DNA of 26,224 nt from an uncultured Acetatifactor sp. Lineage in GTDB: Bacteria > Bacillota > Clostridia > Lachnospirales > Lachnospiraceae. Every line of letters begins with the position of its first letter. The first letter of the stretch is position 1. Where the stretch lies: contig CAJUTJ010000151.1 in NCBI GenBank assembly GCA_910589655.1, forward strand, positions 1 through 26,224, read 5' to 3'. A model generated the notes under the pieces. That model was not told the origin of the DNA. It saw only the letters and a program-made list of their open reading frames with translations, and searched no databases. The position numbers and the translations under genes were made by a program. Positions 1 through 7,637 of this stretch are shown piece by piece.

Positions 1-18
1 ATGAATTCAGCACCCACT

Positions 19-107
19 CTTTGCGCCAGTGCCGCGTTGTCGTCAGTCAACGATGCCACCGCATCGCCTCCCTCCTCCGCCTTGCCCTGACACAAATATC
101 GGGCACT
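19..107 (-). repeat. Dispersed palindromic repeat, copy 1
   Basis: Read on the minus strand, this segment aligns without large gaps to 21903-21992 (plus orientation) and 26133-26217 (minus orientation). The shared core is a perfect hairpin, CGATGC-loop-GCATCG, here at 51-66 and identical at 26160-26175. Conserved flanks are GCAAGGCGG on one side and GACAACGC followed by GCGCAAAG on the other. It lies about 175 nt beyond the nadK stop. No open frame is conserved between the copies, so it behaves like a non-coding REP- or MITE-like element. Its mobility and function are unknown. Confidence 0.7.
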
Positions 108-281
108 GATATTCACCGTTATTTCCGCAATGCAGTACTAGCGCGTGTTCGAAAAATGCTTTCCCCGGGGTGTGCGTCACACTTTGTGGGATGCAATTCC
201 CAATCGGGAAGGCGTAGCGGGGCTGCGGTGACCAAATCGGGGCACAGCAGGCCGCCGAATCCGGGAAAAAACGGAACCGTA
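108..281. other. Non-coding stretch downstream of nadK
   Basis: No protein-like reading frame with a ribosome binding site is seen here. Small inverted repeats are present: GTGTG/CACAC around 171-183 and TTCCC/GGGAA around 197-210. Neither is followed by a T-run in the nadK reading direction, so no rho-independent terminator is called. Confidence 0.4.
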
Positions 282-1151
282 CTAATTTTCCCTCATTTTT
301 TTATGTAATACCTCTAAAAAGCTGACCTGATTCAATTGCAGGAATTCCGTGGTCTTCTCGGACTGTACGACACGGATTCGATCCCCTGTCCTTAAAGGTA
401 TCACATGACAGCCGTCAAAATTGGCCTCCACAGTCTGTATCCTGCCGCCTCTTCCCTCGGGAATCTCAATCTCAATCACATCCTCCGGAGACAAGATGAT
501 ACTGCGTTTATTCAATGTGTGCGGGCAGATGGGAGTCAGCATAATCAGCTTGGCCTTAGGCTCGATCAGAGGTCCTCCCGCCGACAGATTATATCCTGTG
601 GATCCGGTGGGAGTGGTCACAATCACACCGTCCGCGTTATAGTGATTGAGAAATTGTCCGTTGACATAAATATTAAACTTTATGATCTGCAAGGAACCGC
701 TTCTGGATACCACAATATCGTTCAGCGCCCAGCCCTCCTCGGAGCCGCCGTTGGCACAGAAAATCCTTCCGTTGAGCATCATACGGCTTTCCTGTATATA
801 ATCTCCGGCAATCAGCCGCTCCAGCGCTTCCTCCAAATTGGACGGCTCGATTTCCGTCATATACCCCAGCGTCCCCAGATTCACACCGATAATGGGGATG
901 CTCAGTTTCTTAGTCTCTCTGGCCGCCTGAAGCACTGTACCGTCTCCGCCGAGGACAATAATACAGTCCACGTCCGTGGGAAGATCCGCCGGCGCCTCCT
1001 CGGTATCTACCCGCATATTTTCCTTCCAGTCCTCTTCCTCCACCCATGTGGTAGCCATCTGCCCTCTTCGTTCCAAAAAATCACAAATTCTTTTCGTGGT
1101 CTCCAGATTCTTGTCCTTATGCCTGTTGGTAAATATTAAGAAATGTTTCAT
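282..1151 (-). CDS. nadK: NAD kinase
   Basis: This enzyme phosphorylates NAD to NADP in the cytoplasm using ATP or polyphosphate. The 289-residue product carries the two family signatures: a GGDGT loop (VLGGDGTVLQAAR) in the N-terminal alpha/beta domain, and a downstream NADG...TPTGSTGYNLSAGGP stretch in the C-terminal beta-domain. Length and layout are normal for bacterial NadK. Several ATGs lie close together at the 5' end. The one at 1151 is chosen because an AAAGGGGG ribosome binding site sits 7 nt before it, whereas the ATG at 1157 is almost on top of that site. It is the last gene of the asp23-nusB-xse-ispA-dxs-tlyA cluster, but a 204-nt gap with tandem repeats separates it from tlyA, so it may have separate expression. 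Clostridial genomes usually place argR and recN next; that would be outside the window. Confidence 0.95.
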   Translation of the reverse strand: MKHFLIFTNRHKDKNLETTKRICDFLERRGQMATTWVEEEDWKENMRVDTEEAPADLPTDVDCIIVLGGDGTVLQAARETKKLSIPIIGVNLGTLGYMTEIEPSNLEEALERLIAGDYIQESRMMLNGRIFCANGGSEEGWALNDIVVSRSGSLQIIKFNIYVNGQFLNHYNADGVIVTTPTGSTGYNLSAGGPLIEPKAKLIMLTPICPHTLNKRSIILSPEDVIEIEIPEGRGGRIQTVEANFDGCHVIPLRTGDRIRVVQSEKTTEFLQLNQVSFLEVLHKKMREN

Positions 1152-1271
1152 CACCATACCCCCTTTTACAAACATCCGGTTAAAACGTTTCCGCCGCGCT
1201 TTCGTATATGCCTTCTATGACCGCACAAACATACCGCGAAGCTGCGGATACCCCGCTTTAATGACACATAT

Positions 1272-1351
1272 AATCCGCATAATTTCGGATTAAACCGCTT
1301 CGGCAGCACACAATCCGCATAATTTCGGATTAAACCGCTTCGGCGGCATAT
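1272..1351. repeat. Two tandem 40-bp repeats between tlyA and nadK
   Basis: Two adjacent 40-bp units (1272-1311 and 1312-1351) are identical over their first 33 bases and differ at three positions near the end. Each unit contains an AATCCG...CGGATT inverted repeat with an 8-nt loop, and a small CCG-ctt-CGG stem. The block starts 4 nt past the tlyA stop codon and lies in the leader of nadK. It could form a pair of identical RNA hairpins. No T-run follows, so it does not look like an ordinary terminator. Confidence 0.85.
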
Positions 1352-1355
1352 GTAA

Positions 1356-2240
1356 TCAAGTTAGATTGTGAGAATTCTCCACCGTCTCCCGGATCAGCTT
1401 TTCCCACTCTTCCCGGCGGGACATCCCGCTTCCGTTCTCTATTATAAGCTGCAGACCTTCCTCGGCGTCACGCTCCGTCAGACTGCGGAGTTCATCGGAA
1501 AGTTCCCGCTCCTTTTTTAAATGAAGCAAATACTCGATATTGCCCTCCGGACCCTTGATGGGGGAAAATTCCAAATGAAGCACGGAGAACCCGATACTGT
1601 CCGCATAGTCCACAATCTTAGCTATCACTTCCCTGTGGATCTCAGACTCCCGCACCACGCCGTTCTTCCCTACTTTCCCGCGCCCCGCCTCAAATTGGGG
1701 CTTAATCAGGCATACCATCTGACCCTCCGGCTTTAACAGGTTTCTGGCGGGAATCAAAATCTTCGTCAGAGAAATAAAGGATACGTCCACACTGGCAAAA
1801 TCCAATTCTTCCTGAATGTCTTCTCTCACCATATACCGGAAATTGGTCTGCTCCATACATACCACTCTGGGATCATTCCGCAGCTTCCACGCAAGCTGCC
1901 CATGCCCCACATCCACGGAATAGACCTTGGCGGCCCCGTTCTGCAGCATACAGTCCGTAAACCCTCCGGTGGACGCACCGATATCCATACAAATCATATC
2001 CGTCAGCTTAAACTGCCACTTTTCCATGGCTTTTTCCAGCTTTAGTCCGCCGCGGCTGACATACTTCAAGGAGCTGCCCCTGACTTCAAGCTGTATTTTG
2101 CTCTGGTCAAAGGAAGTTCCTGCCTTATCTTCCTTCTGACCGTTCACATAGACATTTCCCGACATAATGATGGCTTTGGCCTTCTCTCTGGAAGCGGCAT
2201 AACCCTGATTTACTAAAATAACGTCGAGGCGTTCCTTCAT
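1356..2240 (-). CDS. tlyA: TlyA-family rRNA 2'-O-methyltransferase (S4 + FtsJ domains)
   Basis: TlyA proteins methylate ribose 2'-OH groups of 16S and/or 23S rRNA cytidines using S-adenosylmethionine. The N-terminal 60 residues form an S4 RNA-binding domain (MKERLDVILVNQGYAASREK, then VYVNGQ). An FtsJ-like Rossmann domain follows, with the SAM loop in CMDIGASTGGFTDCML, then SVDVGHGQLAWKLR and SFISLTKILIP. The product is 294 residues, slightly longer than the usual 270 or so, because of a charged C-terminal tail ending NSHNLT. The start at 2240 fits the conserved S4 N-terminus. An AAAGGG sequence lies 13 nt upstream, which is rather distant, and the frame stays open further upstream. It sits between dxs and nadK, an order common in Clostridia. 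In some species TlyA is linked to capreomycin sensitivity; nothing here tests that. Confidence 0.92.
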   Translation of the reverse strand: MKERLDVILVNQGYAASREKAKAIIMSGNVYVNGQKEDKAGTSFDQSKIQLEVRGSSLKYVSRGGLKLEKAMEKWQFKLTDMICMDIGASTGGFTDCMLQNGAAKVYSVDVGHGQLAWKLRNDPRVVCMEQTNFRYMVREDIQEELDFASVDVSFISLTKILIPARNLLKPEGQMVCLIKPQFEAGRGKVGKNGVVRESEIHREVIAKIVDYADSIGFSVLHLEFSPIKGPEGNIEYLLHLKKERELSDELRSLTERDAEEGLQLIIENGSGMSRREEWEKLIRETVENSHNLT

Positions 2241-2349
2241 ACCGATTAACGAACCCTTTCTTTTGATTCCTTTTTTCCCGAATGCAATCCGACAACAGTA
2301 GTTTTCACAGGGATCACGCAAGGCAATGCCTTAGGACAGCCCCATAACA

Positions 2350-4218
2350 TTACAATCCATACCCGGGATACACTTCCGAAATCCTTTTAACAATACTGTC
2401 CGCGTCAATGCCGATCTCCTGCTTTAAGAGCTCTACATTGCCATGCTCCACATAGGCATCGGGAACGCTGATCCTCAAATATCCGTTCCGTAGCCCCGTC
2501 CGATTCATGTAATCCAGCACCTTCTCACCGTAGCCCCCGCCGCCTACATTTTCCTCCATGGTGACAATCAGTATGTGCTCCCTGCAGGCTTCCTTCACGG
2601 CCTCTTCGTCAATGGGCTTTACAAAACGGGCATTGATCAGGCTCACCGACCGGCCCTGAGCCTTCAACATATCCCGCACCGTCTCACCGGTCTTTACCAT
2701 ACTGCCCACGGCAAAGAGGGCAATCTCCCGCTCCTTGTAAATCCATTCCGCCTTCCCCAGTTCAATACCGGACCGATGCTCTTTTAAGCCCGAATAAGCA
2801 GTACCGCGGGGATAGCGTACTGCAATAGGACCGTCAAATTTCACGGCAAATTTCAGCATATCCGACAGTTCCCACTTATTCTTGGGCGCGCATATGTGCA
2901 TATTGGGTATACCGGATAAATAGGTAAAATCAAAAATTCCCTGATGCGTCTCACCGTCGCTGCCCACCAATCCCGCTCTGTCAATAGCAAAAACCACCGG
3001 CAGATTCTGAATGCATACATCATGGAGAATCTGATCGTAAGCTCTCTGTAAAAAGGAGGAGTAAACCGCCACAATGGGCTTCAAGCCTCCCGCCGCAAGC
3101 CCTGCCGCAAAGGTTACGGCATGTTCTTCCGCAATACCCACATCAAAGAACCGGTTGGGATACATATTGCGGAACCGCTTTAACCCCGTGCCGTCGGGCA
3201 TGGCCGCCGTAATCGCCACAATCCGTTCGTCACGCTGCCCGAGCTTGCACATAACCGTAGAAAAAATATCCGTATAATTGGCTTCCGCCCTAGGATGGGA
3301 GGGAATTCCCGTTCCGATGTCAAAAGGCTCCGCACCATGAAATCTGGCGGAATGACGCTCCGCCGGAGCATAACCCTTTCCTTTTTGGGTAATGGCATGG
3401 ATAATAACCGCTCCCTTTACGCGCTTGGCCTCATTGATTACTCTCACCAAACCTTCAATATTATGGCCGTCCACCGGCCCCAAATAGGTGATACCCATAT
3501 CCTCGAAGAACATTCCCGGAATTACCAAGTGTTTAAAACTGCTCTTGGCTCTGCGGATACGGTTGATGGTGCTGTCGCCCCGCTTGGTTCCCAGCAGTGC
3601 ATTGTAGATGCCTTCCTTCAAATCCAGATAACCGCTGGCGGTACGGATATTGTTCAGATATTTCGACACGCCGCCCACGTTTTCGGAGATGGACATATTG
3701 TTATCGTTCAAAATCACAATGAAATTACTTTCCAGTTTCGCCGCATTGTTCAGCGCTTCATAGGCCATTCCGCCGGTCAGGGAGCCGTCTCCGATGACGG
3801 ATACGACAGTGCTCTTTTCCCCCTTGAGTTCTCTGGCCTTAACCATGCCCAAGCCTGCGGAGATAGAGGTGGAGCTGTGGCCCGTGTCAAACACATCACA
3901 GGCGCTTTCCTTTCTTTTGGGAAAACCGCTCATGCCGTGAAACTGCCGAAGAGAAAGAAATCCCTCCCGGCGTCCCGTGAGAATCTTATGGGTATAGGAC
4001 TGATGTCCCACATCCCATATAATCTTATCCTCCGGCAGGTTTAACGCCAGATGCAGCGCCATAGTCAGCTCTACGGCGCCCAGATTGGATCCCAGATGCC
4101 CGCCGGTCACACTGATGGACCGGATCAGGAAGTCCCTGATCTCCTGCGCAAGCTCCCTGTAATCCTCCTTGGCTATGTTTTTAATGTCATTGGGTTTCTC
4201 AATGGTCTCTAACAGCAT
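2350..4218 (-). CDS. dxs: 1-deoxy-D-xylulose-5-phosphate synthase
   Basis: This is the entry enzyme of the MEP isoprenoid pathway. It condenses pyruvate and glyceraldehyde-3-phosphate with thiamine diphosphate and Mg2+, and also feeds thiamine and pyridoxal synthesis. The 622-residue length is standard. Visible landmarks are the catalytic-type histidine in SVTGGHLGSNLG (about residue 41), the thiamine-diphosphate/Mg2+ motif GDGSLTGGMAYEALNNA (from 143) ending in NDN at 171-173, and the transketolase pyrimidine-binding segment with FAIDRAGLVGSDGETHQG. The C-terminal transketolase domain is complete. The ATG at 4218 follows a G-rich GGGGGAAAGG ribosome binding site. It lies 55 nt downstream of ispA, which uses the pathway's C5 products, so the two are probably co-transcribed. 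Confidence 0.97.
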   Translation of the reverse strand: MLLETIEKPNDIKNIAKEDYRELAQEIRDFLIRSISVTGGHLGSNLGAVELTMALHLALNLPEDKIIWDVGHQSYTHKILTGRREGFLSLRQFHGMSGFPKRKESACDVFDTGHSSTSISAGLGMVKARELKGEKSTVVSVIGDGSLTGGMAYEALNNAAKLESNFIVILNDNNMSISENVGGVSKYLNNIRTASGYLDLKEGIYNALLGTKRGDSTINRIRRAKSSFKHLVIPGMFFEDMGITYLGPVDGHNIEGLVRVINEAKRVKGAVIIHAITQKGKGYAPAERHSARFHGAEPFDIGTGIPSHPRAEANYTDIFSTVMCKLGQRDERIVAITAAMPDGTGLKRFRNMYPNRFFDVGIAEEHAVTFAAGLAAGGLKPIVAVYSSFLQRAYDQILHDVCIQNLPVVFAIDRAGLVGSDGETHQGIFDFTYLSGIPNMHICAPKNKWELSDMLKFAVKFDGPIAVRYPRGTAYSGLKEHRSGIELGKAEWIYKEREIALFAVGSMVKTGETVRDMLKAQGRSVSLINARFVKPIDEEAVKEACREHILIVTMEENVGGGGYGEKVLDYMNRTGLRNGYLRISVPDAYVEHGNVELLKQEIGIDADSIVKRISEVYPGYGL

Positions 4219-4273
4219 ACCTTTCCCCCTGTCCGCTTCATCATAGGATGTGCTACACCCAAGTAAAAAGCAT

Positions 4274-5233
4274 TTACTTCCGGCGGTGTACCAGTGACAA
4301 CAGCAACTCTTTCAAAAAGGCATTCTCCCCCCCGAAAGAATCCAGAATTACTATTGCCTCTTCCGTCAAATCTTTTACGTCTCTCCTTGACTGCTCCAGA
4401 CCGTTGATGGTCACGTAAGTCTGCTTATGGTTCTGTGCATCGCTGCCCACGGTCTTGCCCAATTCCTCACTGTCACCCACCACATCCAGAATATCGTCCT
4501 GAATCTGGAAGGCAATCCCGATATTATATGCGCACTTTTCAATCTGTCCCAGCCGTTCCTCCTCCGTCACACCGGCAACCGCCGCGCCGATCATCATAGC
4601 CGCCTGAATCAAAGCCGCCGTTTTATGCTCATGGATGAACAAAAGCTGCTCTTTTCCCAGAATTCCTTCCTGTCTCTCCGCTTCAATATCGGCCGTCTGC
4701 CCGCCGATCATACCGTAGATTCCTGCTTTCCGGGCTAAGATCGCCATGGCTTTGGACAACTGCTGTACATTATACTGAGGGTAGGACACAGTCGTGTAAT
4801 ACTCCCTGTCAGTGCCGCAGCAAAGCTCGAAGGCTTGCAATGCCGTCTCAAAGGCATAATTCAGCAAGCCGTCCCCCGCCAGAATCCCCATGGTTTCCCC
4901 ATAGACACGCCATGTAGTCTTCTTGCCCCTGCGGTACTCGTCATTATCCATGGCCGGCAGATCGTCGTGAACCAATGAGTAGGTATGTATGAACTCAATG
5001 GCTGCCATAAAAGGCTCCAAAAGAGGAAGCTCCTCCTCTATGCCGCCGCAGTATCGAAAGGTTTCCTCCATCAGCATAGGGCGCAGTCTCTTGCCGCCCA
5101 CGGTGATACTATAATTCATGGCCTCCGCCACCGTTTTCTGATATCCCTTCTCCTCCGGCAGAAAGCTTTGGATAATCCTGTCTATTTTTTTTGTCTTTTC
5201 TTGCAAAATCTCGTTAAATTCCTGTGCTTCCAT
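4274..5233 (-). CDS. ispA: Geranylgeranyl/farnesyl diphosphate synthase (short-chain polyprenyl synthetase)
   Basis: This cytoplasmic prenyltransferase joins isopentenyl diphosphate to allylic diphosphates to make a short prenyl chain, probably farnesyl diphosphate. The 319-residue protein shows GGKRLRP (about 47-53), the first aspartate-rich motif HDDLPAMDND (about 89-98) preceded by IHTYSLV as in bacterial IspA enzymes, and the second motif QDDILD. All metal-binding aspartates are present. The ATG at 5233 is preferred because GGAGG lies 9 nt upstream; an in-frame TTG at 5239 is the alternative. The start overlaps the end of xseB by 20 nt, suggesting translational coupling. Product chain length cannot be fixed from sequence alone. 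Confidence 0.93.
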   Translation of the reverse strand: MEAQEFNEILQEKTKKIDRIIQSFLPEEKGYQKTVAEAMNYSITVGGKRLRPMLMEETFRYCGGIEEELPLLEPFMAAIEFIHTYSLVHDDLPAMDNDEYRRGKKTTWRVYGETMGILAGDGLLNYAFETALQAFELCCGTDREYYTTVSYPQYNVQQLSKAMAILARKAGIYGMIGGQTADIEAERQEGILGKEQLLFIHEHKTAALIQAAMMIGAAVAGVTEEERLGQIEKCAYNIGIAFQIQDDILDVVGDSEELGKTVGSDAQNHKQTYVTINGLEQSRRDVKDLTEEAIVILDSFGGENAFLKELLLSLVHRRK

Positions 5234-5450
5234 CACCAAATTCCTCCAGCTGTCCCTCCTCGTTAAGCTTCAGTACCTGCTTTTCCACACGGTCAATTTG
5301 TTCGCTGCATTGTTTCAGGATCGCCATACCCTCACTGTAGGCGCGGAATGCCTCCTCCAGAGGAATGTCCTCCCGCTCCAGCTGTTCCATCTTGTTTTCC
5401 AGCCTGACAAAATTTTCTTCTAAGCTATATTGTTCCTGCTCCATACCCAT
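5214..5450 (-). CDS. xseB: Exodeoxyribonuclease VII small subunit
   Basis: XseB is the small helical subunit of exonuclease VII, a single-strand-specific DNase that trims DNA ends to oligonucleotides. The 78-residue protein has the family pattern: an N-terminal helix (SLEENFVRLENKMEQLE), then IPLEEAFRAYSEGMAILKQCSEQIDRVEKQVLKL. The size is typical. The ATG at 5450 shares one base with the xseA stop (TAATG) and has a GAAGGCGG ribosome binding site, so it is translationally coupled to the large subunit. A second in-frame ATG lies two codons later. The 3' end overlaps ispA by 20 nt. Confidence 0.93.
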   Translation of the reverse strand: MGMEQEQYSLEENFVRLENKMEQLEREDIPLEEAFRAYSEGMAILKQCSEQIDRVEKQVLKLNEEGQLEEFGDGSTGI

Positions 5451-6715
5451 TACAAGCCGCCTTCCTCTATCTGCTCCGTCCCGTTATCCAAGTCTGATTC
5501 AAGGGGTTCCTTTTGCTCTACACGCCGGGTCTCCGCTTCCACCTGTCCGTCCTTCAGCCGAATCAGCAGCCTGTCTCCGACGGAAACCTGAGCGGCAGAC
5601 CGAATATTTCTGCCCCGTTCATCCTCCACATAGGAATAGCCGCTGCTCAGCTTCTCCAAAGGTGAGAGACCCTTTAATCTCTCCAGACAAATCATAAACC
5701 GGCTCTTCCTGTTCTCCAGAATACGCTGCATCCTTTCCTGAAGCTTTTCTTCTATCTGAAGAGCCAGCATTTTCTGTTCCCGGATACGGTTTGCCGGACT
5801 GAACAGCTTCATCTGCAGCTCTGCCTGATGCAGCTGCATCCGCTTTGCTTCCAGTCTGCGGCGCATCAGCCTGTCCAATGTATCCTGAAGGCTCCTCAGC
5901 TCACGCAAAGTATCCCTGATATCCGCCACTGCCAGCTCTGCCGCCGCAGAAGGTGTGGGCGCCCGCAGATCAGCCACAAAATCAATAATGGTAGTATCCG
6001 TCTCGTGCCCCACTGCGGAGATAACGGGAACGGAACAGTCAAACACCGCCTGAGCCACTTCACGCTCATTGAAGGCCCAGAGATCCTCAATGGAGCCGCC
6101 CCCTCTTCCCACAATCATCACATCCACTCCCAGCCTCTCCAGCCCCCGGATGCCGTTCACGATACTGGGAACTGCCGCCTGCCCCTGTACGATGGCGGGA
6201 TAGAGGATGATCTGCACATAGGGATTCCGCCTGTGTGCAATCTGTATAATGTCCCTTACCGCCGCGCCGGTGTCCGCAGTGACTACCCCAACCGTCTTAC
6301 TGTATTTGGGGATGGGCTGCTTGTATTCCGGCGCAAACATGCCAAGCTCCTCCAGCTCCCGTTTCAACCGCTCATACTTTTCATAGAGTTGGCCGTTTCC
6401 GTCCAGCAGAATCTGCTTTGCGTAGAGCTGGTATTTGCCGTCACGTTCATAGACATCCACTGTGCCGCCTACGATTACCTGCTGCCCTTCTGACATACGA
6501 AAAGAAAGACCCGACCGGTTCCCTGCGAACATAACGCAGCTGACAGTGCCCTTAGGATCCTTTAGTGTAAAGTAAATATGTCCCGACGTATGATACTTGC
6601 AATTGCTTACCTCTCCTTTTACAAAGAGATTTTTCAGCAGATAATCTTGCGTGAACATATTTTTAATATATGAATTTATTTGTGCAACCGTATAAACACT
6701 CCGAATGTCAATCAC
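5450..6715 (-). CDS. xseA: Exodeoxyribonuclease VII large subunit
   Basis: XseA is the catalytic subunit of exonuclease VII. The product begins with the OB-fold ssDNA-binding region (SVYTVAQINSYIKNMF, KGEVSNCKYHTSGHIYFTLKD). The nuclease domain follows, with GVVTADTGAAVRDI, VGRGGGSIEDLWAFNE and ISAVGHETDTTIIDFVAD, then a long coiled-coil region and a C-terminal GYSYVEDERGR segment. The frame is open well upstream into nusB, but family N-termini begin close to the SVYTV motif. The GTG at 6715 is therefore chosen; it overlaps the nusB stop by 8 nt (GTGATTGA). No strong ribosome binding site precedes it, so translation probably depends on coupling to nusB. An ATG at 6745 is an alternative. The 421-residue length fits the family. 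Confidence 0.93.
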   Translation of the reverse strand: MIDIRSVYTVAQINSYIKNMFTQDYLLKNLFVKGEVSNCKYHTSGHIYFTLKDPKGTVSCVMFAGNRSGLSFRMSEGQQVIVGGTVDVYERDGKYQLYAKQILLDGNGQLYEKYERLKRELEELGMFAPEYKQPIPKYSKTVGVVTADTGAAVRDIIQIAHRRNPYVQIILYPAIVQGQAAVPSIVNGIRGLERLGVDVMIVGRGGGSIEDLWAFNEREVAQAVFDCSVPVISAVGHETDTTIIDFVADLRAPTPSAAAELAVADIRDTLRELRSLQDTLDRLMRRRLEAKRMQLHQAELQMKLFSPANRIREQKMLALQIEEKLQERMQRILENRKSRFMICLERLKGLSPLEKLSSGYSYVEDERGRNIRSAAQVSVGDRLLIRLKDGQVEAETRRVEQKEPLESDLDNGTEQIEEGGL

Positions 6716-7124
6716 CCAGCTTTGAAATTTTTGCAAGAATTGCATTGACAAAACCGCCGGAATTATCCTGACCGAATTTCTTGGCAATTTCCACCGCTTC
6801 GTCAATGGCTACTCCCTTTGGAACGTCTTCATCAAACAACATTTCATAAACGGCCAGCCTGAGAATGGTAAGCTCCACCTTTCCCATGCGGGTGGTGTCC
6901 CACCCTTCCGTATTTTTGTCTATGATTTGATCAATTTCCGATATTTTCTTACGAACGGCCTTTTCCTTTGCTTCTATATATGCTGCGTCCTTCTCCCGGG
7001 TAACCGTCTCGTTATCCTCGAAAAACAGTCTCTCCTGCCGGGGCATTTCCTCGGGAGTGTGAAACTCTACACGAAATAAAAGCATAAAAACCTGTTCTCT
7101 CTGCTCATGTCGTCCCATTGGCAC
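6708..7124 (-). CDS. nusB: Transcription antitermination factor NusB
   Basis: NusB binds boxA RNA together with S10 (NusE) and supports antitermination of rRNA operons. The 138-residue all-helical protein shows the N-terminal GRHEQREQVFMLLFRVEF helix and the C-terminal signature LRLAVYEMLFDEDVPKGVAIDEAVEIAKKFG, ending in GGFVNAILAKI. The start is a GTG at 7124 placed 5 nt after AAGGA; an ATG two codons later is also possible. The gene begins 34 nt after the asp23-like gene and overlaps xseA. Confidence 0.94.
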   Translation of the reverse strand: MPMGRHEQREQVFMLLFRVEFHTPEEMPRQERLFFEDNETVTREKDAAYIEAKEKAVRKKISEIDQIIDKNTEGWDTTRMGKVELTILRLAVYEMLFDEDVPKGVAIDEAVEIAKKFGQDNSGGFVNAILAKISKLGD

Positions 7125-7158
7125 ATTTATCCTTTTGCTATAATACTTTTCCTATGAT

Positions 7159-7536
7159 TTATCTTACCCTTACGCCCGCAATGCGGATATTGACATCGGT
7201 ACAGTTCAGGCCCGTCATGTTTTCAATAGCCGCTTTCACCTTGTTCTGAACCTTCTGGCAGGTGGCGGGGATATTGTAGCCGTATTCCATGGTCAAAGCC
7301 AGATCCACCTTCACATTGCCGTTCTGTACGTCCACCCTGACTCCCTTTGTGAGCTTTTTCATGCCCACCTTGCTCATCAGTTCATTGGTAATATTTCCGG
7401 CCATGGCTCCTACACCTTCCACCTCCGTAGTGGCAAGGGATGCAATCATTGCCACCACGTCATCCGCAATCTGCACCACACCGGTATTCTCCTCGGCTTT
7501 CAGTACTACCGCATTTTTATCTATTTCTTTTTCCAT
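7159..7536 (-). CDS. Asp23/Gls24 family envelope stress response protein
   Basis: This is a 125-residue member of the Asp23/Gls24 (formerly DUF322) family. It shows GVVQIADDVVAMIASLATTEVEGV at the start, VRVDVQNGNVKVDLALTMEYGYNIP in the middle and VNIRIAGVRV at the end. Family members in Gram-positive bacteria associate with the cell envelope and respond to stress, but the precise role of clostridial copies next to nusB is not established. The ATG at 7536 has an AGGAGGG site 8 nt upstream. The frame is open for 11 more codons upstream without a good ribosome binding site. A candidate promoter lies at 7608-7637, so this is probably the first gene of the cluster down to tlyA or nadK. Confidence 0.93.
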   Translation of the reverse strand: MEKEIDKNAVVLKAEENTGVVQIADDVVAMIASLATTEVEGVGAMAGNITNELMSKVGMKKLTKGVRVDVQNGNVKVDLALTMEYGYNIPATCQKVQNKVKAAIENMTGLNCTDVNIRIAGVRVR

Positions 7537-7607
7537 GTGAATTCCCTCCTGAAAATAGATTTCTATCATCTTTCCTGCCTGATGGAGCAGTCAGCTGCAT
7601 ATAGTTT

Positions 7608-7637
7608 AGTATAACATATTCCTTACTCGTTTGTCAC
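7608..7637 (-). promoter_or_regulatory. Candidate sigma-A promoter for the asp23-nusB-xse-ispA-dxs cluster
   Basis: On the minus strand a GTGACA -35 box (7632-7637, one mismatch to TTGACA) is separated by 18 nt from a TATACT -10 box (7608-7613). The -10 box is preceded by TGT, an extended -10 element. The predicted start is about 65 nt upstream of the asp23-like ATG. The -35 box lies inside the last codons of the upstream transglutaminase gene. Called from consensus match and position only. Confidence 0.55.

Noticed and set aside
1..281. Expected argR gene next to nadK
   Set aside because: No ArgR-like frame is present; the stretch is non-coding with a repeat copy. Any argR would have to lie beyond the window, so absence cannot be claimed.
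405..1139. Long plus-strand open frame opposite nadK, and similar antisense frames opposite dxs, deoB, prfC and xseA
   Set aside because: They mirror strongly conserved genes, lack convincing ribosome binding sites and show no recognisable protein features; they are products of codon bias on the coding strand.
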